Shown here: positions 37,221 through 45,490 of the stretch, piece by piece | Numbering within the stretch: the first letter of the stretch is position 1 | Layout of the letters: each line of letters starts with the position of its first letter | DNA from: Saccharopolyspora thermophila | GTDB taxonomy: Bacteria > Actinomycetota > Actinomycetes > Mycobacteriales > Pseudonocardiaceae | Assembly (NCBI RefSeq): GCF_014646075.1 | Contig: NZ_BMMT01000001.1 | Coordinates: 62,001 to 126,000 of the forward strand | Direction of reading: 5' to 3' | Length of the DNA: 64,000 nucleotides | Made by a program: the position numbers and the translations under genes | The notes under the pieces: model-generated | What the model was told of the DNA's origin: nothing | Databases searched by the model: none | Seen by the model: only the letters and a program-made list of their open reading frames with translations

Positions 37221-39773
37221 ATGGCGTTGACCGCCGAAGCCCTGCCTGCGGAGCTGCGCCGCGTGATCGTGCAGCTCGCGCGGACACCACGACTTCTTGT
37301 CGCCTGCGACTACGACGGCACCCTTGCCCCCATCGTGGCGGATCCCACCCAGGCCAAACCGCTCCCCGAGTCGGTGCACGCGTTGCGCTCGCTGGCCGCC
37401 CTGCCCGCGACCACCACCGCGGTGATCTCCGGGCGCGCACTGCGTGACCTGGCCACGCTGTCCCGGCTGCCCGCCGAGGTCTACCTCGTCGGCAGCCACG
37501 GCTCGGAGTTCGACGTCGGCTTCGTGCACGAGCTGGAGCCCGAGGCCACCCAGCTGCGCACCGAGCTGCAGATCGCCCTACAGGACATCGTGCGCGGCAA
37601 GTCGGGGGTGACGCTGGAGGCCAAGCCGGCCAGTGTCGCGGTGCACGTCCGGCGAGCCGACCCCGACGTCGCCCGCGAGGTCCTCGACGCCGTCTGCACC
37701 GGCCCGGCGACCTGGGACGGTGTCCAGGTCACCGAGGGCAAGGAAGTCATCGAGCTGGCCGTGGTGCAGACCGACAAGGGCAACGCGCTGGACGCGCTGC
37801 GCCACCAGGTCGGCGCCACCGCGGCGGTGTTCCTCGGCGACGACGTCACCGACGAGAAGGCGTTCGCCCGGCTGCACGGCCCGGACCTGGGCATCAAGGT
37901 CGGTGACGGGGACACCCTCGCGCAGTACCGCATCAACGACACCACCGACGTCGCCACCGTGCTGGCGTTCCTGATGGAGGAACGCCGCACCTGGCTGTAC
38001 GGCGAGCAGGCGCCGCCGATCGAGCGGCTGACCATGCTGTCCAACGAGCGCACCGTCGCCCTGCTCACCCCGGACGCGCGGCTGACCTGGATGTGTCACC
38101 CCGGCCCGGACTCGGCCGCGGTGTTCGCCGACCTGCTGGGCGGCCCGTCCGCCGGCCACTTCTCCATCCGGCCGCACGGCGGCGGCAACGGCTCCCAGCG
38201 CAGCCCGCTGCCGCTGGGCCAGCGCTACGTGCCCAACACCATGACGGTGGAGACCCGCTGGTCGCGGCTGCTGGTCACCGACTACCTCGCGCACGGCACC
38301 GAGAGCCACCGCACCGACCTGGTGCGGGTGATCAGCGGCACCGCCCCGGCGGCCGTCGAGTTCGCGCCGCGGCCCGAGTTCGGGCAGGTGACGGTGCGGT
38401 TGTTCGCCGAGGCCGGCGGGCTGCGGGTGCAGGGCACCTCGGAGCCGATGGTGCTGTACTCGCCCGGCGTGCAGTGGGAGATCACCTCCGACGGCATGCA
38501 CGAATCGGCCCACGCGGTCGTGCACCCCACCGCCGACAAACCGATCGTGCTGGAGCTGCGCTGCGGTACCGACGACCTGACCACGGAGTACCTGGAGGCC
38601 GAACGGCGCGACCAGGCCAACCGGTACTGGTCGGACTGGATGAAGACACTGTCGCTGCCGGAGGTGGAGCGCGACCTCGTCGCCCGCTCGGCGCTGACGC
38701 TGCGCGGCCTGTGCAACGCCGACACCGGCGGCATCATGGCCGCCGCCACCACGTCGCTGCCCGAGGAGATCGGCGGCGTGCGCAACTGGGACTACCGCTA
38801 CTGCTGGCTGCGCGACGGCGCGATGACCGCGCAGGCCCTGGTCACGCTGGGCTCCACGGCCGAGGCCGAGGCGTTCCTGGACTGGCTGCACCGGGTCCTG
38901 GAGACGCTGCCCGGGCCGGAGCGGCTGCACCCGCTGTACACGCTGCAGGGCACCGGGCTCGGCCCGGAGGCCGTGATCGACAGCCTGCCCGGCTACGCCG
39001 GGTCGCGGCCGGTCCGCGTCGGCAACCTGGCCGACCAGCAGGTGCAGCTCGACGTGTTCGGCCCGGTGGTGGAGCTCATCGCGCACCTGGCGCAGGCCAC
39101 CGGCCGGGTTCGTGACGTCGACTGGGAGTTGGTCAAGGCAATGGCCGAGGCCGTGTCGCTGCGCTGGACCGAGCCGGACCACGGCATCTGGGAAGAGCGC
39201 GACGTGCCGCGGCACCACGTGTACTCCAAGGTCATGTGCTGGGTGACGCTGGACCGGGCGCTGAAGCTGGCCTCCGCCTACGGCCGCGAGCCCGACCCGT
39301 CGTGGGAGTCGCTGCGCGACCAGATCGCCGAGGATGTCATCAAGAACGGCTGGCACCCGGACGTGCAGGCGTTCACCACCGCCTACGAGGGCTCGGACCT
39401 GGACGCGGCGTCGCTGCACGTCGGCCTGTCCGGGCTGATCGACCCGTCCGACGAGCGGTTCCAGGCCACGGTCACCGCGATCGAGGCGGAGCTGCGCAGC
39501 GGGTCGACGGTGTACCGCTACCGCCGCGACGACGGGCTGCCCGGTGACGAGGGTGGCTTCCACCTGTGCGCGGCGTGGCTGATCGAGGCGTACCTGCTGA
39601 TCGGCCGCCGCACCGAGGCGGAGGAGCTGTTCCAGCAGATCGTCGACACGGCGGGCCCGACGGGCCTGCTGTCGGAGGAGTACGACCCGATCGCGGAGCG
39701 GTCGCTGGGCAACCACCCGCAGGCGTACTCCCACCTGGGCCTCATCCGCTGCGCCCAGCTGCTGTCGGCGTAG
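37221..39773 (+). CDS. otsB: Fusion of trehalose-6-phosphate phosphatase and GH15 glycosidase
   Basis: Residues 1-255 are an OtsB-type HAD phosphatase: nucleophile and acid Asp30/Asp32 in ACDYDGTLAPIV, SGRALRDL, and Asp207/Asp208 in GDDVTDEKAF. Residues 260-850 are a GH15 domain of the type that includes mycobacterial trehalases, with RNWDYRYCWLRDGAM (from 521), WEERD (657-661) supplying one catalytic Glu and SEEYDP (from 818) the other, then GNHPQAYSH. Both active sites look complete, so one chain could make trehalose from T6P and also hydrolyse it. The ATG at 37221 has TGAGGAG. A terminator follows. Confidence 0.92.
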   Translation: MALTAEALPAELRRVIVQLARTPRLLVACDYDGTLAPIVADPTQAKPLPESVHALRSLAALPATTTAVISGRALRDLATLSRLPAEVYLVGSHGSEFDVGFVHELEPEATQLRTELQIALQDIVRGKSGVTLEAKPASVAVHVRRADPDVAREVLDAVCTGPATWDGVQVTEGKEVIELAVVQTDKGNALDALRHQVGATAAVFLGDDVTDEKAFARLHGPDLGIKVGDGDTLAQYRINDTTDVATVLAFLMEERRTWLYGEQAPPIERLTMLSNERTVALLTPDARLTWMCHPGPDSAAVFADLLGGPSAGHFSIRPHGGGNGSQRSPLPLGQRYVPNTMTVETRWSRLLVTDYLAHGTESHRTDLVRVISGTAPAAVEFAPRPEFGQVTVRLFAEAGGLRVQGTSEPMVLYSPGVQWEITSDGMHESAHAVVHPTADKPIVLELRCGTDDLTTEYLEAERRDQANRYWSDWMKTLSLPEVERDLVARSALTLRGLCNADTGGIMAAATTSLPEEIGGVRNWDYRYCWLRDGAMTAQALVTLGSTAEAEAFLDWLHRVLETLPGPERLHPLYTLQGTGLGPEAVIDSLPGYAGSRPVRVGNLADQQVQLDVFGPVVELIAHLAQATGRVRDVDWELVKAMAEAVSLRWTEPDHGIWEERDVPRHHVYSKVMCWVTLDRALKLASAYGREPDPSWESLRDQIAEDVIKNGWHPDVQAFTTAYEGSDLDAASLHVGLSGLIDPSDERFQATVTAIEAELRSGSTVYRYRRDDGLPGDEGGFHLCAAWLIEAYLLIGRRTEAEELFQQIVDTAGPTGLLSEEYDPIAERSLGNHPQAYSHLGLIRCAQLLSA

Positions 39774-39790
39774 CGCGCGTCGTCCACGCA

Positions 39791-39834
39791 AGCGAAGGCA
39801 CCTCCACGCCACCTGGGCGGAGGTGCCCTTCGCT
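39791..39834 (+). terminator. Terminator of the otsB fusion gene
   Basis: AGCGAAGGCACCTCC pairs with GGAGGTGCCCTTCGCT with one bulged base (15-bp stem, 13-nt loop), 17 nt after the stop. Confidence 0.8.
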
Positions 39835-39974
39835 CGTTACGTCCCCCTCGCGCTGAGTGCAACCCGAGTCCACCTCGTCCTGACGTGGATCACGATTTGG
39901 GTGAATGCGGTCATCCGCTCGGGCGCTGCCGAATACCCTCTGTGCCGGACAGTCGTGGAGGGGAAGGCGGACGC

Positions 39975-40586
39975 GTGAACGGATTGATCGCAACGCTGAT
40001 CGTCGTGATCGTCGTGTTGCTCGTCGTCGCGGTGATCGCGGTGATCATGGGCGTGCGCGCACGGCGCGTCACCCCGGAGCCGCCGAAGCGGCCCACCGAT
40101 CCGTTCCACACCGGCGACCAGGACTCCCTGCGCGGCGACCCGCGCGCGCTCAGGGCCGGCGACATCGTCGAGGTCCGTGGCCGCACCTACACGGTCCGCG
40201 GCACCGTCCGGCTCTCCGAAGGCAGCTGGCACTGGTCCGAGCACCTGCTCGACGACGCCAAGGGCGGCCAGGTGTGGCTGGCCGTGGAGGAGGACCCGGA
40301 CCTGATCCTGTCGCTGTGGACCCCGGTAGCCGACGCGGGCCAACCCGGGCCCAAGACGATCGACTTCGGCGGGCGCACCTACCACTCCGAGGAGTCCGGT
40401 TCGGCGACCTTCCGCAGCGAGGCCACCACCGGCCTCGCCGAGCAGGGCACCGTCCGCTACCACGACTACGAGGCGTCGGACGGTTCGCTGCTCGGCTTCG
40501 AGTCCTACGACGGTGCCGACTGGGAGGCCAGCACCGGCGAGGAGCTCAGCCGCTACGACGTGCTCCTCTACCCGACGGCGGACTGA
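39975..40586 (+). CDS. DUF4178 membrane-anchored protein
   Basis: One N-terminal helix (LIATLIVVIVVLLVVAVIAVIMGV) anchors a soluble domain of about 170 residues with the DUF4178 pattern: LRAGDIVEVRGRTYTVRGTVRLSEGSWHWSEHLLDD, then WLAVEEDPDLILSLW and VRYHDYEASDGSLLGFESYDG. The GTG at 39975 follows GGAGGGGAAGG. It begins a five-gene operon with tight spacing (DUF4247, a single-pass protein, DUF350, spermidine-synthase-like). Biochemical role unknown; association with DUF350 and aminopropyltransferases recurs in other bacteria. Confidence 0.83.
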   Translation: MNGLIATLIVVIVVLLVVAVIAVIMGVRARRVTPEPPKRPTDPFHTGDQDSLRGDPRALRAGDIVEVRGRTYTVRGTVRLSEGSWHWSEHLLDDAKGGQVWLAVEEDPDLILSLWTPVADAGQPGPKTIDFGGRTYHSEESGSATFRSEATTGLAEQGTVRYHDYEASDGSLLGFESYDGADWEASTGEELSRYDVLLYPTAD

Positions 40587-40589
40587 CCG

Positions 40590-41027
40590 ATGAAACCGAA
40601 GTTCTGGTTCGTGCTCGCCGCCGTCGCCGCGGTGCTCGCGCTGATCATCGCGCTGGTGACGATCTTCTCCACCGGTACCGGCCCGCGCGGCTACGTCGCC
40701 CACACCTACACCCGCGCGGCCCACCTTGACCTGCCCGGCGACCCCGACAACCGGGCCTACACCAGCACGCTGGCGCCGAGCGCGGTCGCCCGCGCGATCA
40801 CCAGCAAGTGGCGTCCGCAGTCGCAGTACACCGACTCCTCGGGCATCTACCTGCGGTACTCCGACGACGCGGTGATCATCCAGCCGAAGGCTCCGGGCTC
40901 GGTGATCCACGTGATGGACGTCGACCACGCCTACCGCCGCTACCACAGCCACGTCGGCGGCAGCTGGGGCTGGAGCAGCCCGCACGGCGAGAGCTTCCGC
41001 GGCCGAGGACCGGGGGCGGGCAAATGA
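40590..41027 (+). CDS. DUF4247 protein
   Basis: The 145-residue product has an N-terminal helix (FWFVLAAVAAVLALIIALVTI) and an external domain recognisable as DUF4247: YTRAAHLDLPGDPDNRAYTSTLAPSAVARAIT, SSGIYLRYSDDAVIIQP and VMDVDHAYRRYHSHVGG, ending in a Trp/Gly-rich tail (WGWSSPHGESFRGRGPGAGK). It starts 3 nt after the DUF4178 stop and its stop overlaps the next start (ATGA). No enzymatic motif is evident; a partner role in a membrane complex is inferred from gene order. Confidence 0.8.
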   Translation: MKPKFWFVLAAVAAVLALIIALVTIFSTGTGPRGYVAHTYTRAAHLDLPGDPDNRAYTSTLAPSAVARAITSKWRPQSQYTDSSGIYLRYSDDAVIIQPKAPGSVIHVMDVDHAYRRYHSHVGGSWGWSSPHGESFRGRGPGAGK

Positions 41028-41917
41028 GCACGAGCATCGAAAAACGCGTCCGCAAGGCCACGATCAGCGCGATCGTCATCGGCGTCGTCCTGCTGATCGG
41101 CGTCGTCAGCGCGACGATCGGCGGCGACTCCCCGCAGAACACCTTCACCTCCGAGAACAGCACCTACTACAGCGACAGCCAGAAGTACTCGGGCCCGCCG
41201 ATCCAGCGGTTCACCGCGGCCGACGCGCGGCAGCTCGCGCAGCGGCTCGCCGAGGCCGAGAAGGCGCACGGGGTGTGCTTCGGCTGGAAGCTCGTCGACG
41301 GGGCGACCAGGCAGTTCGACCAGGGGTCCAGCCGCGGCCCCGGCATCCCCGCGAGCACCTGCCCCCGATGGGCCGAGGTCCAGGTGTTCGTCGCCGCCGC
41401 GGCCACCGACGACGACCTCGACGCGGCCGACCTGGAGGTCGAGGCGTCGTCGGAGTTCACGTCGCTGCCGGACACCGAGGAGTTCGTGTCCCTCGGGGTC
41501 ACCGCGGACTCGCTGGCCGAGGAGCCGGTCACGGTGACCGGGCAGGCCGCCCTCGGCCTCCCGCTGCTGCTGCTGGAGAGCGGCGCGTTGCAGGCGCCGC
41601 AGGCGCCCGCCCCCGTGCCGGGCAACCAGGCGGTGCCGCCGCTGCCGCCGGGTGATGGTTCCGGGTCGAGCTGGGTGGTCTGGGCGTGGCTCGGTGGGCT
41701 GGGCGCGGTCGTGGTGATCGCGCTGGTGCTCGGCTTCGTCGCCCGCGCCAAGCAGCAGAAGTCCGCGCCGGACACACCCGCCGGGCCGCCGCCGGCGCCG
41801 CAGCAACCCGGGCCGCCGCTGAACCAGCCGCCCTGGCCGCCGCAGGGCCCACCGCCACCCCGGCCGGGACAGCCACCGCAGGGTCCGCCCTGGCCGCCGC
41901 AGCCACCCCGCCGCTGA
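41024..41917 (+). CDS. Bitopic membrane protein with proline-rich tail, unknown function
   Basis: The 297-residue protein has two hydrophobic helices, one near the N-terminus (ISAIVIGVVLLIGVVSATIGG) and one near residue 230 (WLGGLGAVVVIALVLGFVARA). Between them is an extracytoplasmic region with a Cys pair (HGVCFGW, PASTCPRW). The cytosolic C-terminus is a run of PPWPPQGPPPP-like repeats, typical of binding sites for other proteins. I do not recognise a named domain. It overlaps the DUF4247 gene by 4 nt and is followed closely by DUF350, so it belongs to the same complex or pathway. Confidence 0.7.
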   Translation: MSTSIEKRVRKATISAIVIGVVLLIGVVSATIGGDSPQNTFTSENSTYYSDSQKYSGPPIQRFTAADARQLAQRLAEAEKAHGVCFGWKLVDGATRQFDQGSSRGPGIPASTCPRWAEVQVFVAAAATDDDLDAADLEVEASSEFTSLPDTEEFVSLGVTADSLAEEPVTVTGQAALGLPLLLLESGALQAPQAPAPVPGNQAVPPLPPGDGSGSSWVVWAWLGGLGAVVVIALVLGFVARAKQQKSAPDTPAGPPPAPQQPGPPLNQPPWPPQGPPPPRPGQPPQGPPWPPQPPRR

Positions 41918-41950
41918 TCGCACCGACAACGACACGAGAAGGACACCACC

Positions 41951-42376
41951 TTGCTCCAGCAACTGCTCACGGGCCTGCTCGCCGCGGTCGCCTACGGGGT
42001 GATCGGCGTGGCGATGATGGCGCTCGGCTACCTGCTCGTCGACCTGGCCACACCGGGCAAGCTGCGCGACCTGATCTGGGTGCGCCGCAACCCGAACGCC
42101 GCCCTGTTGCTCGTCTCCGGGCTGCTGGGCGTCGGCATCATCCTGGCCACCGCCATCGCGGCCAGCGCCGACGACCTGGTCGCCGGGCTGGTCGGCACTC
42201 TGGCCTACGGCCTGCTCGGGCTCGTCCTGATGAGCCTGTCGTTCCTGCTGATCGACGCGATCACTCCCGGCAAGCTCGGTGACGAGCTGTCGTCACCGAC
42301 CCTGCACCCGGCCACGTGGGTGTCGGCGACCGCGCACGTGGTGATCGCGGTGCTCATCGCCGCCGCGATCTGGTGA
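41951..42376 (+). CDS. DUF350 membrane protein (YjfL family)
   Basis: Four membrane helices arranged as two DUF350 repeats are visible (MALGYLLVDLATPGKLRDL and MSLSFLLIDAITPGKLGDE are matching halves). The 141-residue size is normal. The start is a TTG at 41951 with GAGAAGGAC upstream. Family members accompany aminopropyltransferases and ATP-grasp peptide ligases, and the repeats suggest a small channel or scaffold; no transport substrate is established. The spermidine-synthase-like gene follows 7 nt later. Confidence 0.85.
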   Translation: MLQQLLTGLLAAVAYGVIGVAMMALGYLLVDLATPGKLRDLIWVRRNPNAALLLVSGLLGVGIILATAIAASADDLVAGLVGTLAYGLLGLVLMSLSFLLIDAITPGKLGDELSSPTLHPATWVSATAHVVIAVLIAAAIW

Positions 42377-42383
42377 GCGCCGC

Positions 42384-44027
42384 GTGCCGGTGAGCACCGA
42401 GCCCGCTGTCGAGCCCGGGATCCGACCCCGCGGCCGCGTCGCGCGGATTGCGGTGCTGGTCGCGGTGTTCATCTGCGCGGCTTGTGGCCTCGTCTACGAG
42501 CTGGCGCTGGTGGCGCTCGGCAGCTACCTGATCGGCGACACCGTCGGACAGGCGTCGATCGTGCTGTCGCTGATGGTGTTCGCGATGGGGGTCGGGGCAC
42601 TCGCCGCCAAACCGCTCCAGCGCTGGGCGGCAGCCTCCTTCGCGGGCATCGAGCTGCTGCTGGCGCTGCTCGGCGGGCTCAGCGTCCTCGGCCTGTACGC
42701 GGCGTTCGCCTGGCTGAGCCTCTACACCCCGGCGCTGATCGCCACCGCGCTGGTGCTGGGCGTGCTGATCGGTGCGGAGATTCCGCTGCTGATGGTGCTG
42801 CTGCAGCGGATCCGGCGGCAGGACGCGGGCTCGGCGGTGGCCGACCTGTTCGCCGCCGACTACGTCGGGGGACTGGTCGGCGGGCTGGCGTTCCCGTTCC
42901 TGCTGCTGCCGCTGTTCGGGCAGGTGCGGGGCGCGCTGCTGGTTGGCATACTCAACGCCGCCGCCGGGCTCGGGCTGGTGCTGACGTTGTTCCGCCAGGA
43001 GCTGACCCGGCGGGCCGTGCTGCTGCTGACCGCGGCGTCCGCCCTGGTGGGCGGTGTGCTGGTGGGCGCGTACCTGTTCGCCGACGACTTCGAGGTCACC
43101 GCGCGGCAGGCGCTGTACGCCGACCCGGTCGTGTTCTCGCAACGCTCCCCGTACCAGGAGGTGGTCCTCACCGAGTCGGTGTCGTTGAGCGGGAATCACG
43201 ACGTGCGGCTGTTCCTCAACGGGGACCTGCAGTTCAGCTCCGTCGACGAGTACCGCTACCACGAGGCGATGGTGCACCCGGCCATGGCGGGGCCACGCGG
43301 GCGCGTCCTGGTGCTGGGCGGCGGGGACGGCCTGGCGCTGCGGGAGATCCTGCGCTACCCGGACGTCCGCGAGGTCACCCTGGTTGAGCTGGACCCGGCG
43401 GTGCTGGAGCTGGCCCGCACCGATCCGCGGGTGCTCGCGCTGAACCGGGGCTCCTTCGCGGACCCGCGGGTGCGGACGGTCACCGCGGACGCCTTCAGCT
43501 GGCTGCGCGACAACCACGAGCGCTTCGACGTGGTGCTGGTGGACATGCCGGACGCGGACTCGACGGCCACCGCGAAGCTGTACTCGGCGGAGTTCTACGG
43601 CCTGGTCCGGCACGCCATGGCCGACGACGCCCGGGTGGTGGTGCAGGCGGGTTCGCCGTTCTTCGCGCCCCGGGCGTTCTGGTGCATCGAGGCCACGATG
43701 CGTGCGGCGGGCCTGAGCACGGTGCCGTACGAGGTGTCGGTGCCGAGTTTCGGGGAGTGGGGTTTCCACCTGGGCGCGGCGGCATCGCCGGGCACGGCCG
43801 CCGCCGGTGCGGGCGCGCCGGAGGCGAGCGGTTCGCTGGCGTCGCCGGGGGCGCCGCCCCTCACCCTCCCGGCGGATGCGCCGCCGCTGCGCTCGCTGGA
43901 CGCGGCGACGCTGCGCGCCGCGGCGGTGTTCCCGCCGGACCGCGCGCGCATCCCGGGCATGGCCCCGTCAACCCTGATGCACCCGACGATCCTCCAGTAC
44001 GCCCAGGGCGAGTGGTCCAACTACTGA
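42384..44027 (+). CDS. Membrane-embedded spermidine-synthase-like protein
   Basis: Residues 20-235 form about seven membrane helices (FICAACGLVYELALVALGSYLIGD; ADLFAADYVGGLVGGLAFPFLLLPLFG). Residues 245-470 form a Rossmann aminopropyltransferase domain with YQEVVL, LFLNGDLQFSSVDEYRYHEAMVHP and the AdoMet/dcAdoMet loop VLVLGGGDGLALREI. The catalytic-loop DSTDP of SpeE is DMPDADS here, which keeps the Asp residues. A Pro/Ala linker and a conserved end (HPTILQYAQGEWSNY) follow. It closes the DUF4178/DUF4247/DUF350 operon. It may aminopropylate a membrane-associated acceptor rather than free putrescine. Confidence 0.87.
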   Translation: MPVSTEPAVEPGIRPRGRVARIAVLVAVFICAACGLVYELALVALGSYLIGDTVGQASIVLSLMVFAMGVGALAAKPLQRWAAASFAGIELLLALLGGLSVLGLYAAFAWLSLYTPALIATALVLGVLIGAEIPLLMVLLQRIRRQDAGSAVADLFAADYVGGLVGGLAFPFLLLPLFGQVRGALLVGILNAAAGLGLVLTLFRQELTRRAVLLLTAASALVGGVLVGAYLFADDFEVTARQALYADPVVFSQRSPYQEVVLTESVSLSGNHDVRLFLNGDLQFSSVDEYRYHEAMVHPAMAGPRGRVLVLGGGDGLALREILRYPDVREVTLVELDPAVLELARTDPRVLALNRGSFADPRVRTVTADAFSWLRDNHERFDVVLVDMPDADSTATAKLYSAEFYGLVRHAMADDARVVVQAGSPFFAPRAFWCIEATMRAAGLSTVPYEVSVPSFGEWGFHLGAAASPGTAAAGAGAPEASGSLASPGAPPLTLPADAPPLRSLDAATLRAAAVFPPDRARIPGMAPSTLMHPTILQYAQGEWSNY

Positions 44028-44059
44028 ACCGCTCCAGTCCCCAACTTCCGGCAAACCCG

Positions 44060-44115
44060 TCCCGTCCCAGGTTTGGGAACCGGGGGCGGGTTCCAGGTTT
44101 GCCCAAATTTGGGGA
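44060..44115. repeat. Intergenic repeat tract (CCCAGGTTTGGG / CCCAAATTTGGG)
   Basis: Between the convergent spermidine-synthase-like and LacI genes, CCCAGGTTTGGGAACC (44067-44082) and TTCCAGGTTTG (44091-44101) stand close together, and CCCAAATTTGGG (44102-44113) is a perfect palindrome. It can fold into hairpins usable as terminators in either direction. Related sequences lie at 18509 and 33391. Confidence 0.4.
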
Positions 44116-44202
44116 GGGACCCCGGCCCCCGAGTTTTGCCCCTGTTCTCAGGAGGTGTTGCTCTGGCCCCTTGAGGCCGTGCCGGAATGTGGGAAGTGCC
44201 CG

Positions 44203-45303
44203 TTACGGGCCGAACCAGCGTTCTTCGGCGGAGCGGGGTGGGGCAGAGGTGGAGCCCGTGATGAGCTGGGTCTCCAGCTGGATGTGGCGCGGTCGGCCCG
44301 GTTCGCTGTTCTCCAGCAGCAAACGCCCGGCCGCGCGGCCCTTCTCCAGCCACGGCTGGCGCACCGTCGTCAGGCCCGCCCGCTCCGCGTCGGGGATGCC
44401 GTCGAACCCGGTGATCGTCAGGTGCTCGGGCACCCGCAGGCCGCGGTTGCGCGCCTCACTGAGCGCCCCGAGCGCCAGGATGTCCGAGGTGCACACGATC
44501 GCCGTGATGTCCGGGTCCATCTCCAGCAGCTGGGCCGCCGCCGATGCGCCGGACGCGGTGGTGTGGTCGAAGCGCTCCACGACCGGCACCTTCGACCAGT
44601 CCACCCCGGCCTCGCTGAACGCCTCCGCCAACGCGGTCAGCCGGGCCTTCTGCACGTGGAAGCTGGCGTTGGCCTGCCGCTGCACGGGCGCCGGGCCGTC
44701 GTTGCGGCCGCGCGCCAGGCGCATGCACAGCACGCCGATGCGCCGGTGCCCGAGCTTGATCAGGTGGTCGGCCACGGCCTTGATCGCCTTGGCGTCGTCC
44801 GGGCCCACCCAGTCCAGGTTGTCCAGCCGCGGCTGGTCGCAGATCACCACCGGTACGGGGCGTTCGAGCACCGCGGCCAGGTGCGGGTCGTCCTCCGGGA
44901 CCGAGTAGACGACGAACCCGTCCACGCCGGCGCGGTGCACCGCGGCGACGTCCTCGCGCTCCGGGCTGGCCGGGATCAGCAGCAGCCCCTGACCGGCGTC
45001 CTCGCAGGCCAGGGAGAGTCCCTCGAGGAATCCGACGGCACCCGGGTCGCGGAAGGCGTAGGAGAGGTTCTCGGTGAGCAGCAGGCCGACGGCGCCAGCC
45101 TTGCGCGTGCGCAGCGACCGGGCCACCGGGTCGGGACCCGGGTAGCCGAGCCGCCGGGCCGTCTCCAGGACCCGCTTGCGCAGCTCCGGGGAGAGCTGGT
45201 CCGGACGGTTGTAAGCATTCGACACCGTGGTTCTGGAGACCCCGAGCTCCGCCGCGAGCGAGGCCAGCGTCGCAGGCCGCCGGGCGTTCGTTGACCGCGC
45301 CAT
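44203..45303 (-). CDS. LacI-family transcriptional regulator
   Basis: The ATG at 45303 gives MARSTNARRPATLASLAAELGVSRTTVSNAYNRPDQLS, a LacI helix-turn-helix with hinge helix (DPVARSLRTRKAGAVGLLL). A periplasmic-binding-like sensor domain fills residues 60-345 (LTITGFDGIPDAERAGLTTVRQPW). Length is 366 residues. A 15-bp palindrome lies 5 bp in front of the start and is the likely autoregulatory operator. The gene is divergent from an MsiK/UgpC-like sugar ATPase. The inducer, probably a sugar, is not predictable. Confidence 0.92.
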   Translation of the reverse strand: MARSTNARRPATLASLAAELGVSRTTVSNAYNRPDQLSPELRKRVLETARRLGYPGPDPVARSLRTRKAGAVGLLLTENLSYAFRDPGAVGFLEGLSLACEDAGQGLLLIPASPEREDVAAVHRAGVDGFVVYSVPEDDPHLAAVLERPVPVVICDQPRLDNLDWVGPDDAKAIKAVADHLIKLGHRRIGVLCMRLARGRNDGPAPVQRQANASFHVQKARLTALAEAFSEAGVDWSKVPVVERFDHTTASGASAAAQLLEMDPDITAIVCTSDILALGALSEARNRGLRVPEHLTITGFDGIPDAERAGLTTVRQPWLEKGRAAGRLLLENSEPGRPRHIQLETQLITGSTSAPPRSAEERWFGP

Positions 45304-45307
45304 GGAG

Positions 45308-45322
45308 GAACCGTAACGGTTC
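45308..45322. promoter_or_regulatory. LacI-type palindromic operator
   Basis: GAACCGTAACGGTTC is a perfect inverted repeat (7-bp arms, 1-bp centre) 5 bp before the LacI-family start and in the divergent intergenic region. Its position suits autoregulation and possibly control of the ATPase gene. Confidence 0.6.
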
Positions 45323-45490
45323 AGTACCCGACGGTGAAGCGAGCATGATGCAGATCCCACTCACGTCCGAACAATGGTCACTGAGCGACGCAGAGTGATC
45401 ACGTTCCGAAATGGTTCATTCGAGGGGCTGACCGTGAGCACTTTTCCGGTTACGTTCTTCGGGACCGGTCCAGTGAAAGGTGCGTCACAT

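Noticed and set aside
42354..43769. Minus-strand open frame of about 470 codons
   Set aside because: It is antisense to a clear spermidine-synthase-like gene, Gln/His/Arg-rich and unlike any protein family.
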